Shown here: piece by piece, positions 9,080-19,831 of the stretch
Layout of the letters: every line of letters starts with the position of its first letter
Numbering within the stretch: the stretch's first letter is position 1
Source: Diplonema japonicum
Taxonomy: Eukaryota > Euglenozoa > Diplonemea > Diplonemida > Diplonemidae
Length of the DNA stretch: 64,000 bases
Assembly (NCBI GenBank): GCA_964019335.1
Contig: OZ025672.1
Span: 186,001-250,000 of the forward strand
Reading direction: 5' to 3'
Translations under genes and position numbers: made by a program
Notes under the pieces: model-generated
What the model saw: only the letters and a program-made list of their open reading frames with translations
Told to the model about the DNA's origin: nothing
Database searches by the model: none

Positions 9080-10006
9080 CGCTGGGTTGCGTGGGGGGGG
9101 AATAAAGGACAGACTGACAGAAAAAAGGGGGGAAAGGGGGGAGGGGGGGATATCTCCTTGCTCCTTATTTTATAAGAAGGGTTATCTAAGAATCTTGAAG
9201 GAAAAAGGGAGGAGATTGGGAGGCAAAGGGGTGGCGTTGACTGGAGAGGGACGGCTTTCTTTTCTTTTCTGGTGATTTTCTTTTTCTCTTACAGTTTTTT
9301 TTTTTTCTTCCCCCTCCCTCTCGTTGAAAAAGAATAATTGATTCTTGGAAAAAAAAGGAGCGAAGGGAAGGTAGAGAAGAACATAGCATTCAGCAGGTAC
9401 TTTGGCCTTTATACAACGCCTGAACTTCTAACGACTTCGCCCCTTTTTGTCATTCTGTATTTTTTTTTTCTTTTTTTCTTCGACTTCAACTCCCATTTCC
9501 TTCTTCTTTCGATTCTTTAGCTAAAAAGAACGAATTTCTCTCTCGACTGTTTTTTTCCCCTTGTATCCCCTCTCAGTAACCACCACCCTCTTAAACCTCT
9601 TTTATTCTTCCCTGTGTCCCTCTCTTCACAACCTTTATTTCCCCCCACTTTTCTATTTCAAAGAATACAATTTCCTTTCTTTGCACTTTATAGAAACCTC
9701 CCAATGTTCCTCACTGGGTATTTTCTTTATTTCTTTACTTTTTGTTTTATTTTATATTTTTCTTTTTCCCCTAGGAGGACCGAATGTAAGAGAGAACCTA
9801 AAACAAGGACTTTTTTTCAAAAAGAATATTCAAATATAAAAATAAAAAAGTGGGGGTGGCGGTAGAACGTGACCACCATTTTTCTTCTTCTTCTTTTTTT
9901 TCATGTTCTTCAATAATAGAAATAAAAAAATAAAAAATAAAAAAACTATACAACAGCAGGAAGGAGGGGGAAGGGTTCACAAATAGCAACAAAAAAAAAA
10001 AGAAAA
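9001..10006. other. Homopolymer and pyrimidine-rich spacer
   Basis: A-runs (9044-9078), G-rich and T/C-rich stretches. No coding potential on either strand beyond biased Phe/Lys/Ser frames, and no recognisable repeat. Confidence 0.6.
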
Positions 10007-13000
10007 TCAAGCATTGACGAGAAGAGGTGCAGTGTGACTTCCGGAACTGGCAGCAGGCATCGTCCCACGTTGAGCTGTTGTTTCTTTCTTTCTTTTCACC
10101 CCTTCTTTCATACCTGGTATCCCTGGACGGACCGTCGGCGAGAGCAGTGGGGGATCAGACGAGAAAGCTTCATCTAATGCCGTTTTCACATTCGTACCTC
10201 TCAGTGCAGCTGTTGTTTTAATAGACCTGATCTTTTTGTAAATCTTCTCCCAGTACTTACGAGCCCTTGCGGACGCACTGGAAGGGTCTTCCACCACAAT
10301 GACATGCACCTCATCTTCACGAACCTCACCCTGCCCTGTTCCAAACCACTGTGACTTGTCCTCTTCAGTGGTTTCCTTTTGCCACGTGTGTGTCTGGAGG
10401 TAGGCCTCATGGCAGTCCACAGGCAGCAAGCATGGTGCATGCACCACCTCTAAATCAGTCATTTTCGCGTCTTTGCTCTGGTTTGTTGCGTCCCTCATCA
10501 TCCCCGACACCAGAACATGGTAGCAACCATGTGCCAGTTGTACCTTTTTGTCCTCAGGCCTGTGCAATTGAAGCTCAAAGAGCTTCCCTTTGTTCACGAA
10601 CTTCCTCACTTCCCGTGGCACCCATTTGCTGTACGGCTCCTTTCCTCTCAACAGTTTGTAAGCCAAGTCCACGCCTGCAGCCCGCCACAGCGCTTTCGAG
10701 AAGGCCTCGTTCCCCTTGTCGGCCATCAGTTTAAGAATGGAATCCGATTTGAATGTCAATGCCTGGAGGTCCGTCTCTGCGTACACATCACAGTACTTCG
10801 TGGTTCCTGTCAGGGCGGACAAAAGCCCTGCAGCGTACCCTGGGCCAACGTAGTCGAACCTCCTGTTGACGTGAACCCTTGCAGAGCCGGCTGTGATCAG
10901 GATGATGTTGCCGTGTTCGTCGCCCTTCTCGATCAACAGCTGCCCACGGTGGTAGGTCCTGAGCTTCCTCTTGCTCTTCAAGTGGTCCTTGACCTCTGTT
11001 GAGGCTTGTGTGTACCATTCCATCTGCGACAGGATGTAGTCGGGATTGCACATTTGCATCTTGGCTCCCACGTGGGTCAGCTTCTTCATCTTTCTCTCGA
11101 CAAGCGAAACGAGAACGTCAGCCTCCTTGTCTTCGATAAGCCCCTCCTTCTGCCAGTCCCAGATCTTCGTCCTCGCATGGTTCAGCACAGTGCGTGCTGC
11201 AAGCGTGGTCTTCATTGCGATCGACGTTTGCGATGCCTTCCCTGCGAAAACGACCAGCTGAGCAAGCACCTCACGTTTTACTTGCTTCGCGTGTGTCTTC
11301 AGCTTGTTGGCTTCACCTGTGTTGGCGGTGTTGTGATGCCCACAGTGTGCATACCTGGGTCAGCGATGTTGTCGATCTTCGCAAGAACCGCGTCGTGAGC
11401 AATGACAAGCGCCATCGCCACGTTGAACCCGTAGGTCCACTTCTCCTCTCTGTAGCTCACCTTCGCACCGATCTTGTACACCGTGTCCATGACCTCCTCG
11501 AACTTCCCGTACAGACCATTGTCGAAGTGCCAGAACTGCTCTAAGATGTTTGCGTTCAGCTGTAAGCGTGAGATGGCTTCCATTACATACCAGAATATCC
11601 TCATCGGGGTTTAGTCTCTCGAGAGACACTTCGCAGGCGCTCTGTGTGTTGCTTTGGTTGTGTCATGAGAGCATACCCCTGGGACGTATATCGTAGAGAT
11701 GATCTCTTGGTTCTCAAGAGTGCGGTTCGTTTCGTCGAGGATAAGCTTCTGCTGGTCGATAGGGATGTTCTCCTCGCTGTGGATCTTCGACTTCAGCTTC
11801 AGGACGTTCCCTGTGGGGTCCATCGAGATGATGACGTTCCTGCCCTTCGAGATGTAGTTCACGGTGACCTTCACTCGCTCGAATGTTTCCTTCGCGACCA
11901 TCGTGGTAGGTGAGGACACACCCATGGCCATTGGCATTGCGATGTAAGAGTCGGATGCTTGGAAAGGACCGGACTCTTGGTGGTCTTGTTCTTTTCTCTT
12001 GGCGAGCTTCTCTCTCTCGTTGATCTTCGCCAACAGGAACCGGACGGCATCGCCGTCCAAAAGACCTTCCTCGTTTTGGTCCCACACAGAAGAGTGCATG
12101 ATTTTGAAGTAGTGCATGATAGCCTCCGAGTGAGGGTCTCCTTCGCCTAAGAACTCGTCGTCGTTGTTATAAGGGTCCGCCATGTCTTCGAATACCCACT
12201 TCTTCGCCTCCAGCCAGTTGACGTCGTACAAGGCTGACTCTGTCTTGAGGTCCTCCAGCTGGTCAAGGCCTCCTTCGCGAAGACGTTTGAAGTTCTCCTT
12301 CATCATACGCTTTTTGATATCAGAGACCTGGTCGAGTTTGAACTTCTTCACCACCAATGCCGTGGACACACCGTTGACCAGCAGCGTCAGAACCACAATG
12401 CCGGCGACGAAGAACACAAGTTTTGTCTGGAGGATCGTCCTCGGGTCATCTGGGTTCCTCATCGACAGTCTGTTGTCGCCTGCAACAATGAGCGCCAGAG
12501 CTAGACCTACCGCACCGCGCAGTCCGCCCCATGCGACAAGTACCATCATCCCGGAGTTCAGCTTGTACTCGAAACGGTTGAATATAAGAGAGAGAAGCAT
12601 CACGACAAACACCCTGATGATGTTGATGGCAAGGTACGTTACAATCAGGTACGCGAAGTCTTCGAACTTAACGTGGGCGAAGGCCTTGCCAGCGATGATC
12701 ATGCCCGCCATTGTGAAGATCAGCGTGTTGCCCAGATACACCGACATCTCCCAGAACTCATGCAGTGTGTGGTGCACCTCAGGGGAGATGCACTGCTTTC
12801 TGTGAGACATGTAAATACCACACACCACGAGTGCCAGCACACCTGACACGTGGAAGTACGCCTCTGCGACGAAGAATGTAACGTAAGCAGTCACAAGCGA
12901 GGTGGTGATCTCGATGAGGGGGTCGTTGAAAACCTTCGAGAGGCAGGCCACTGAGATCATGCCCATTACGTACCCAAGGACGGCACCTCCTAGGGCCACC

Positions 13001-14787
13001 TTGAACAGCTCTTTGATAAGTTCCCCGACACTGTCCTCGATGTGGCCAGAGCAGCCTGCAACCGCTGCTTGCAGCACGGTGAAGAAGACAATGGCAGTTC
13101 CGTCGTTCAGAAGGGACTCACCTTCGATCAATGTTGATATCTGTGCCGAGGCACCAAGCTCCTTCAGTAGCGCCACCACTGCCACAGGGTCCGTCGCACT
13201 TAGTGTGACACCAAACAGCAGCGACGCCTCCCACGACCAGTCGTAGGCACCGAAGACGAACTTCGCCACCAACGCTGTCAAGAAGGATGCAATGCAGATA
13301 CCTGGCCCCGCCAAGAGGACGCAATGCGCAAGCACTGTCTTGAACACAAACCAATCGACAGCGTAGGCGGACTCGAAGATCAAGACAGGCAGGAAAATGT
13401 AGAACAGCAAGTGCGGGTCGATGTCAGCAAGCCCCACAAACTTCTTCAAAGTCGAAAAAGCCTCGATCTGCGAAATGCCGTCGAAAGCAGCACCCGCCAT
13501 GAAAAGCATGACAGTGTAGGGGATACGGCTGTCTGAGAAGTTGTGCCTGAAGAAAGCACCTAAAGCACCGATAACAAAGATGACGAGGATGTTGTACGGT
13601 GGCGGGTGCTCGCTGTGGTCCGCGCTATGAGAGGTGGTCTTGGCACCGCACTTCTTGGTGTGCGTGTCGTAGTGGCATGTTGTCTTCGCCTCGCATTCCT
13701 CTTCGTTGTACTTAGCGCATTCAGCTGACGCGCAGGTGCTCTTTGTTTCTTCCCATTTGCACGTTGCAAGGTTCTCACATGCGGTCATGCCCTGGCCTGA
13801 GCACTCGGAGATGTACTCATCGTGTTTTTCATGGCAGCCAGACTCCTTCCAGTCGCACCCAAACTGCCCGTTCAGCAAACAGTCGGAGATGAGAAGAACT
13901 GTGCAGTCCTGATCACCGGACGACTCGCATTTATCGATGTTCCACTTGCAGCCTTCGACGCAGAGGGATTCAGAGGCAATCTTGTCACAAGCGGGGTTCG
14001 TGCAGAGGCTCTTGTCCTGCCAATGGCAATCGGTGGGGAAAAGCTCGCATGACTCCTTCTCGTCGTGGTTCGTGCAGTTCAGCTTGCCCAGCGAGCACGT
14101 GCCGTAGCTCCAAGCGCATGTCGTGACGACGGTGCAGTCGGCCTCCGTGTGAATGGGAGAGCAGGAGACGGCGTCGCATTCTGCGCTTGTTGTGTTAAAT
14201 TCGCATTCGTGGAGAGCGCCGCACTCTGTCACAGTCTTCCCTTTGCAATCCGGTTTTGTCGCATGACTGTTTTCAATGCATTTCTCGTTGGTAGTCCAGT
14301 GGCACTCACCGGAAGTGGAGTGGCATGATGTTTTGTTCTGGGCGCCGCAGTCGGTGCAGACACCCTCATGCCACACGCAGCCCTTGCTGCGGATTGTAAG
14401 GCAGTTTTTTTCAGTGGTTTGCTTCTCGCATCCTGGAGGGGGTGGTTTTGTAATGCACTTTGCGTCCTCTTCTTCCCATAGACACGCTTCGAACTTCTTA
14501 CATTCGTCCTTTTCGGTTTTCTCCTTGCACCCGACGCTGGAGCACGTCTTCTTCACAATGTCCCATGAGCAGTCATGGACGCAGTTGACGGCCGAGAGGG
14601 AGGCGCAGTAATCCACTATGGTTTTCTTGGTTGGTTCCCAGGTTCCAGTTTCTTTGCAATACGCCGGCCAACCGTTTGCCGGTTCGGGAAGCAGCCCTCC
14701 GGAAGTTGCCGGGGTAGTCGAACCACCACCACCACTCCCATCAACCCCTGACAGGTAGATCACCAGCAACGGGATCAACCCCAACAT
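10007..14787 (-). CDS. SOS1-like Na+/H+ antiporter with extracellular Cys-rich repeats, ubiquitin-like segment and cyclic-nucleotide-binding domain; 3 introns
   Basis: Plasma-membrane-type Na+/H+ antiporter (CPA1). Exons are 11677-14787, 11591-11641, 11355-11559 and 10007-11316. Introns 11642-11676, 11560-11590 and 11317-11354 (35, 31 and 38 nt) all begin GTATG and end ACAG, giving 1558 aa. In order: a signal peptide (MLGLIPLLVIYLSG); about ten Cys-rich modules, many with CxW (residues about 40-390); a multi-TM exchanger domain (about 400-820) with LIFESAYAVDWFVFK, ATDPVAVVALLKELG and the ion-site motif GESLLNDGTAIVFF; a cytosolic linker; a ubiquitin-like segment (about 970-1030, with IPIDQQKLIL resembling ubiquitin's IPPDQQRLIF); a helical SOS1-type region; and a cyclic-nucleotide-binding-like domain (about 1215-1330, YHRGQLLIEKGDEHGNIILI). 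No voltage-sensor segment is evident, so it is closer to plant SOS1 than to sperm NHE. The start is the first ATG before the signal peptide. Gating by cyclic nucleotides is possible but not shown. Confidence 0.92.
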
Positions 14788-15345
14788 TATGTTTCCCCAG
14801 ACCTGAGTTTTTCTTTTTTTTTTTTATATAAAATACGTTGTGGGGGGGAGGTATATGGTACGGGTCGGTTTTTTCTTCTTTCTTTTCTTCTTTCTTTTTT
14901 TTAATAAAAATGTTGTCACTTTTTTTTTTTTTTTTTTTTTTCTCTCTTCATTTCTTCTTTCCCTCCGCGTTATTTGGGGGGGAAAAGAAAGGAAAGAAAA
15001 AGAAGGACAAACAATAATACAAAAAAAAAAAAAAAATAAAACAAAAAAAAAAAAAAACAACAAAACTATATCAAATAAAAAAAAGAATAAAGAACAAAAA
15101 AATGTTCTTTTTCTTTTTCTTCTGACTGGAAAAAGAGAAAAAAAAGGGATTGAAATACACACGCCTCATGGGGTTACAACAAATTAATAAAACAGAAAAA
15201 AAAAAAAGAAGAGAAATTGAACTATGTTAAGAGAAGGTTAGGTGCCTCCTCCCCCCGACCACCATCACAAAAAAAAAAAATGAATGAAAACTGATTATCG
15301 ATAAAAGAAAATCTAAAATAAATAAAAAAAAATTTTTTTTCTCCT
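14788..15345. other. Homopolymer-rich spacer
   Basis: Alternating A- and T-runs (for example 14920-14941 T, 15020-15060 A-rich). Nothing supportable is seen. Confidence 0.6.
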
Positions 15346-15448
15346 TCATTTATCCAGTTTAACCTCGACAGAAAGGTTCTTCCTGCAATCAGCAGAAACA
15401 TACGTTCCGAGAGTAGCGGAAAGGACGAGAAAACACGCACCGATTATG

Positions 15449-15482
<34 letters not shown>

Positions 15483-16819
15483 CTTTTTTTATAACATATA
15501 CCTGGCACCCATCTCACCAAAAACATGATGGACGGGAATGACCAAAAGTGGCTGAACAGATAGCGACAGCGAAAGCGTGACGGGGTGGATGTAAGACAAA
15601 ACATTGAACAAAATCCCCTCGGCCAGGAAGAAAGAGAACACGGCCGCAACACACCTGCCCCTCGCAAAACCACCCAAACCACTAAAAAGGTTAGAAAACG
15701 ACACTTGGCTAGCTAACAACACCGCCAACACCATCACCGTCGCTGTTGCATGGGCAATGGCAAGCAACATAATTAACGACACGTAATTACGGATTTTAGA
15801 CAAAAGGTAAAGCATCGCGGCTAAGCTCACCGCCGACCCGATGCTGGCTCCGACTTGAGTCAGAAAATCTAGACATTCCACATGGTTCCCTTCGGGCCCT
15901 ACTATAGAAAGGCATGTCATGACCACAATACCTACCAACCCTACCCCAACTGCTATGTTCTCGTCCATGTGCTGTGCTTCAGTACAAATTCTTGAAAATC
16001 CCAACACTGCAGAGGCGGTGTAACACCACACCCTGCCCACAATGACATTGTCCTGCCCATTTGAGTACGAGTGGGATTCGTGTCGAAGCAGCACGGCTGA
16101 TCCCAACGCCGCGGAGAGCAACGCTATCAAAACCCTGCCTTTCGTCATTTTCAAGAATCTTCGCTCAAGCCGGCTGTGCATCGACACGCACGGTATGAAA
16201 AAAAAGTACAAAACCGACACCCCGAAAAAAAGCCAGAAGCATGCGACCAACGGTGCCTGATCAGATGACAAGCCGCTGTTCTTCACAAGGGAATCCAGTT
16301 GAATAGTGGTCAACGCGAAAAACACATTCATTAAAACAAGTAAAAGCCACCCGAAGGAAGGGCGGCTGTACGTCACATCCATGAAAAGAATGGACGCAGC
16401 ATGCTGTGTAGTCTCATACACATAGACGGATTGAATGGGGCTGGGCTCGAAGTGTACCCTTTTTTTGGGGACAAGAGGTGTTGTTGCTGATGATGTTTCA
16501 CAGCATGCCTCTTCGTCTTGTACACAGGGGAAGTATCTGTCCCTGATGATGGTCAGTGAGTTGGTGTCGGGGAGGTATTCCACCGATACTGAGTTTCCTT
16601 GGGCTGCTTCCTCCAATGATGCTGGGGAAGAGCTCCCTATTCCTTCCACGAGGTGCTCCACGGTGATGTTTAATTTTTCAGAGACTTCTTGTAAGTTCAA
16701 CTTCCACCCACCGTCCACTTTCTCCGGGCTTAACGACAAGCCTGCTTTTCTGTCGTCCCAGCTGCTGGGCGTGGCGAACCACACACCTGCTTCGCGTACT
16801 GGTGAGCTATTTGTGTTCA

Positions 16820-16820
<1 letters not shown>
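15346..16820 (-). CDS. 10-TM transporter, drug/metabolite (EamA/TPT-like) type, 1 intron
   Basis: Integral membrane protein of 474 aa. Exons are 15502-16820 and 15346-15451. The intron 15452-15501 (GTATAT...poly-A...AAAG) joins FGEMGA to SYIIGACFLVLSATLGT in frame. A soluble N-terminal region of about 145 residues (acidic, Ser-rich, with CVQDEEACCE) precedes roughly ten hydrophobic segments: SFGWLLLVLMNVFFALTTIQ, VACFWLFFGVSVLYFFFIP and others. The C-terminal pattern, a TM helix with VTLSLSLSVQPLLVIP, then a GE loop, then a final TM, resembles the end of EamA/nucleotide-sugar transporter domains. Family placement rests on this pattern and is moderate; the substrate is unknown. The start ATG (16818-16820) follows a ~27-nt A run. 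In the last exon a 21-nt GTATGT...GCAG stretch could be a further intron, but the frame is open through it, so it is kept. Confidence 0.72.
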
Positions 16821-16850
<30 letters not shown>

Positions 16851-16954
16851 CGCATTTGTGAAAACAAAAACAAAGAAAAAAAAAACCCCTGTTTTTTTTA
16901 ATGTTTTTTTTGAAAAAAATGAGTGGGGGGGGGGGGGGAAGGAATATGTAAAGA

Positions 16955-16991
<37 letters not shown>

Positions 16992-17731
16992 GAATATGAA
17001 ATAATAATAGGGGAAAGAAAACCGGAAGGAAAAGCTGCGGGAAAAAAAAAAAAAAAAAAAAGATGTCTTTGAAGGGAAAACACATCTGATGTACTTCTTA
17101 TATTTCCGTGTTATCCCCACCACCTTAAAAAACAGGGAGCAAAAAAAAGTCAAAAACGATGTCACATGCAAACTCTGCGCGAGAGCCGCAGGCCCTAGAA
17201 GAAAGGAAGGGGGTATGGTCAGTACTGAGCATCTCTCAGTTCGGACATATCTCGCAACTCCTCCAGGTGCTGTCCTCATCAGGCGAGAGGCACCCTTCAA
17301 TGGCTCCTACTAGCGTCCCAGCAGGTTGGAGAGTACTGTTCCCGACCACAAAAAAGAAAGGATGGTGCGGGGGAAAGGGGGGGGGGGGGGGGGGGTGCAA
17401 GTAACGCCCCGCACAAAAAAAACATCCGCGTTAAAGTACACAAAAAAAAGGGAAGAGAAACAAAAAAAAAAACACATCCACGCGTTTTTCTTTTCTTTTT
17501 TCCCTCCTAATAAATATGACCATTGCGAACAGTTTCAAAAAAAAAAAAAAAAAAAAGCCACACAAAAAAAAAAACACACGCGCACACATTTATTTCCTTC
17601 ACCCTTTTTTTTTTTTCATTTCCCCACTTCATTCCCCCCCCCCCCCCCCCCCCCCCACGGATCTTAAAAAAATTAATCAACAAAAAAAAAAAACGTTATA
17701 AAAAAATAATAATCTGTGTGAAAAAAAAAAA
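16821..17731. other. Spacer with R1-derived segment and C/G homopolymers
   Basis: Contains A- and T-runs, the R1 3' segment (17081-17254), a G-run near 17377-17396 and a C-run near 17634-17656. No gene seen. Confidence 0.6.
17081..17254 (+). repeat. Dispersed repeat R1, 3' end plus extension
   Basis: Begins CACATCTGATGTACTTCTTA as in the 3' end of the other R1 copies, then continues with the same extra sequence seen after R1 at 4017-4150 (GATGTCACATGCAAACTC, then GGTATGGTCAGTACT and CGGACATATCTC). This shows that R1 is part of a longer element. Confidence 0.75.
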
Positions 17732-19234
17732 TCAGTATTTATGCCCGGAGTACCATGAAAAAATCCTTTCGTGGTCCAAGGAAGTCTCGAAGATTTCTTT
17801 AAAGGAAGCGGACGGCAGCAGCAAGGGAGCCACGGCCAGCGTGAGGTGCGCGATCAGGTGAAAGGCTAGCCCGTTAGCATGGCCGTGGGCCACAGTGACG
17901 GAAGACGTGTTCATCGCGATCAGGTTTTTCAAGAGGAAGTCCAACCCGAACCACACGGAGGACGGTCTGAAGATAAAATACAGCGGCGTAACATGGTGCA
18001 AAGTATGCACGGCAAAATCAACTAACGGGTGGCCGAAAAAAAACGGGAGGAGCAGAAGCGTAGCTGCTGCCTTTTGACCTTCATCAGTCACCTGCTCTAA
18101 CGACGCGGTGGAAGCTCCAAATGTTGCAAGCGAAGCCATTCTCTTTGCCACATTCCAGTGGCTTGTGTAGAACCAGTTTTTGAAACAGAAATCGATGGTC
18201 AACGGGACCAACCATTTTAGCTTGGATAAAACCGAATTTTTTCCGCTTTTTCTGAACACGGAGGCGATCCACACCAACTGCAACATGACCAGAATGTTTG
18301 TTAGCATTTTTCGAATTCCGAGGTAGTTGCTGTTCACTGCAACGTAAGACGCTACTCCACGGTTCGTCAGCATTCTAAAGGACGTTGTTGCCGACAGCAG
18401 GAGAGACAGAATGTTTGCTACAGAAGCTGTGGAGAGCAACGGACCGCCGGTATGAAGAGTTTTCCAATGCGTAGGACGAGATATCGACGATAGAACGAAC
18501 AGTACCGCGAGAAACGTTTTATGTTTCAAACAAATATCAAACAACGGCACAGAACCCCCTGGTCCCGAGTCCGACTTGAACGAGAAATTGCTGTACGCAG
18601 ACGATATCACCTTTCCTATCCCATAACGGAGCAATAGAGATGCGCCCCGTGTGAGAAATATCCCACCGAAAAGTAAAAACCTATTTGTCTCGATATCTCG
18701 AACAGCGATTTTGTAAAATTCATCGTGGGTGCGGGAGAACGTTTTGTTGGGTCCTTTTACCGAGCTGAAGACTGCTTTTCTACAAAGTACGAGTTGTTGA
18801 GACAGGCTGGCCGACGTGTTCCCCTTCCCGCCCTTTAATTTTATAAAATCCCTCATTACCTTTCTCGACCGCTCGACTCGTTTTTTGTACGCTTCCTTGT
18901 ATTCTCCATGCGGGATCATGTTTTGTTTTGTGTCGTTGTCCTTAATTGAAAGGTACAGGCCTTGCCATACAAAATCGTCATCAGAGCACTGTGCGATTCT
19001 TCTGGAGACGGGGGCTAGGCGTAGAACTTCTCCAGCCGTGAGGTAGCTCATGATACCCTTAATTACGTCATTGCCAACATCGATGAAGGTGACGCGGGGT
19101 TGTACGACGAGCCTCCCGCAGGGCTGCACTATGATTCTTCGCTGTCGATCCTTCTCGTTCTTTTTCCGTCGTTTGTTCGACACCACTAAGAGCATCACCC
19201 CTGTTACACATATTATCACGGCTTCTTTTCGCAT
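17732..19234 (-). CDS. F-box-like membrane protein of unknown function
   Basis: Single-exon, 500 aa. The N-terminus has one hydrophobic segment (AVIICVTGVMLLVVSN, residues about 4-19) followed by a strongly basic stretch. An F-box-like motif lies near residues 52-95 (VIKGIMSYLTAGEVLRLAPVS, then DDDFVWQGLYLS), matching the L-x-x-V-S-x-x-W pattern by which F-box proteins bind SKP1. The C-terminal half contains several hydrophobic segments (for example FLAVLFVLSSI, AATLLLLPFFFG and HLTLAVAPLLLP). A membrane-bound ubiquitin-ligase adaptor is therefore possible but inferred. I do not recognise the C-terminal domain. The start ATG (19232-19234) is preceded by an A-rich leader. There is no internal homopolymer and no sign of decay. 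Confidence 0.75.
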   Translation of the reverse strand: MRKEAVIICVTGVMLLVVSNKRRKKNEKDRQRRIIVQPCGRLVVQPRVTFIDVGNDVIKGIMSYLTAGEVLRLAPVSRRIAQCSDDDFVWQGLYLSIKDNDTKQNMIPHGEYKEAYKKRVERSRKVMRDFIKLKGGKGNTSASLSQQLVLCRKAVFSSVKGPNKTFSRTHDEFYKIAVRDIETNRFLLFGGIFLTRGASLLLRYGIGKVISSAYSNFSFKSDSGPGGSVPLFDICLKHKTFLAVLFVLSSISRPTHWKTLHTGGPLLSTASVANILSLLLSATTSFRMLTNRGVASYVAVNSNYLGIRKMLTNILVMLQLVWIASVFRKSGKNSVLSKLKWLVPLTIDFCFKNWFYTSHWNVAKRMASLATFGASTASLEQVTDEGQKAAATLLLLPFFFGHPLVDFAVHTLHHVTPLYFIFRPSSVWFGLDFLLKNLIAMNTSSVTVAHGHANGLAFHLIAHLTLAVAPLLLPSASFKEIFETSLDHERIFSWYSGHKY

Positions 19235-19831
19235 TTTTTTTTGTTTTTTTTTATATTTATTTACCCCTTCCCCTCCACCTTTTTTTTTTTTTTTTTCTTT
19301 TCCTGATCCAAAGGGTGTTTTTTAAAAAAAAAAAAAGAAAATTTAAAAAAAAATTAGAAAAAGAGGTGTGGGAAGGGGGGGGGGGGACAAAAGTTTTTTA
19401 TGTCTATTCAAACCGTATTTTCTTATCTTTTTTTAAGGAAAAAAAAAGGGGGAATAAAAAAAAATCAAGAAAGAACAGAAATTCTTGGGGTTTTTTTTTC
19501 TTTTTTTTTTTTTTTAGAGAGAAACTAAAAAATATGGCAATAAAAAAAATATAAAAAAAAAGAAGAGAAAAATAGATTTTCCCACACCCCCCCCCTTTTT
19601 TTTGATTCTCATTTTTCTCTTTCTCGTAATCGCAAAAAGAATTCAAAAACAACTACTTTTCTTTTTCTTTTTTTTTTTCCCCCTTTCTTTCTTTCAGACA
19701 ATAGAAAGTGTTTAAAAAAAAAAAACGGGAAAAAAAAAAATTAAAAGTTTTGATTCCCCCCAAAAAATCTACGTTTTAAATAATAAAAAAAAAAAAAAAA
19801 AAAACACTTAACGCATTCCGTCTCTCAGCGC
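19235..19831. other. Homopolymer-rich spacer
   Basis: A/T runs with short G- and C-runs; no gene or known repeat recognised. Confidence 0.6.

Noticed and set aside
10007-14787. Idea that the antiporter and a separate cyclic-nucleotide-binding protein are two or three genes
   Set aside because: Three mini-introns join the frames without loss, and the order matches SOS1-type antiporters.
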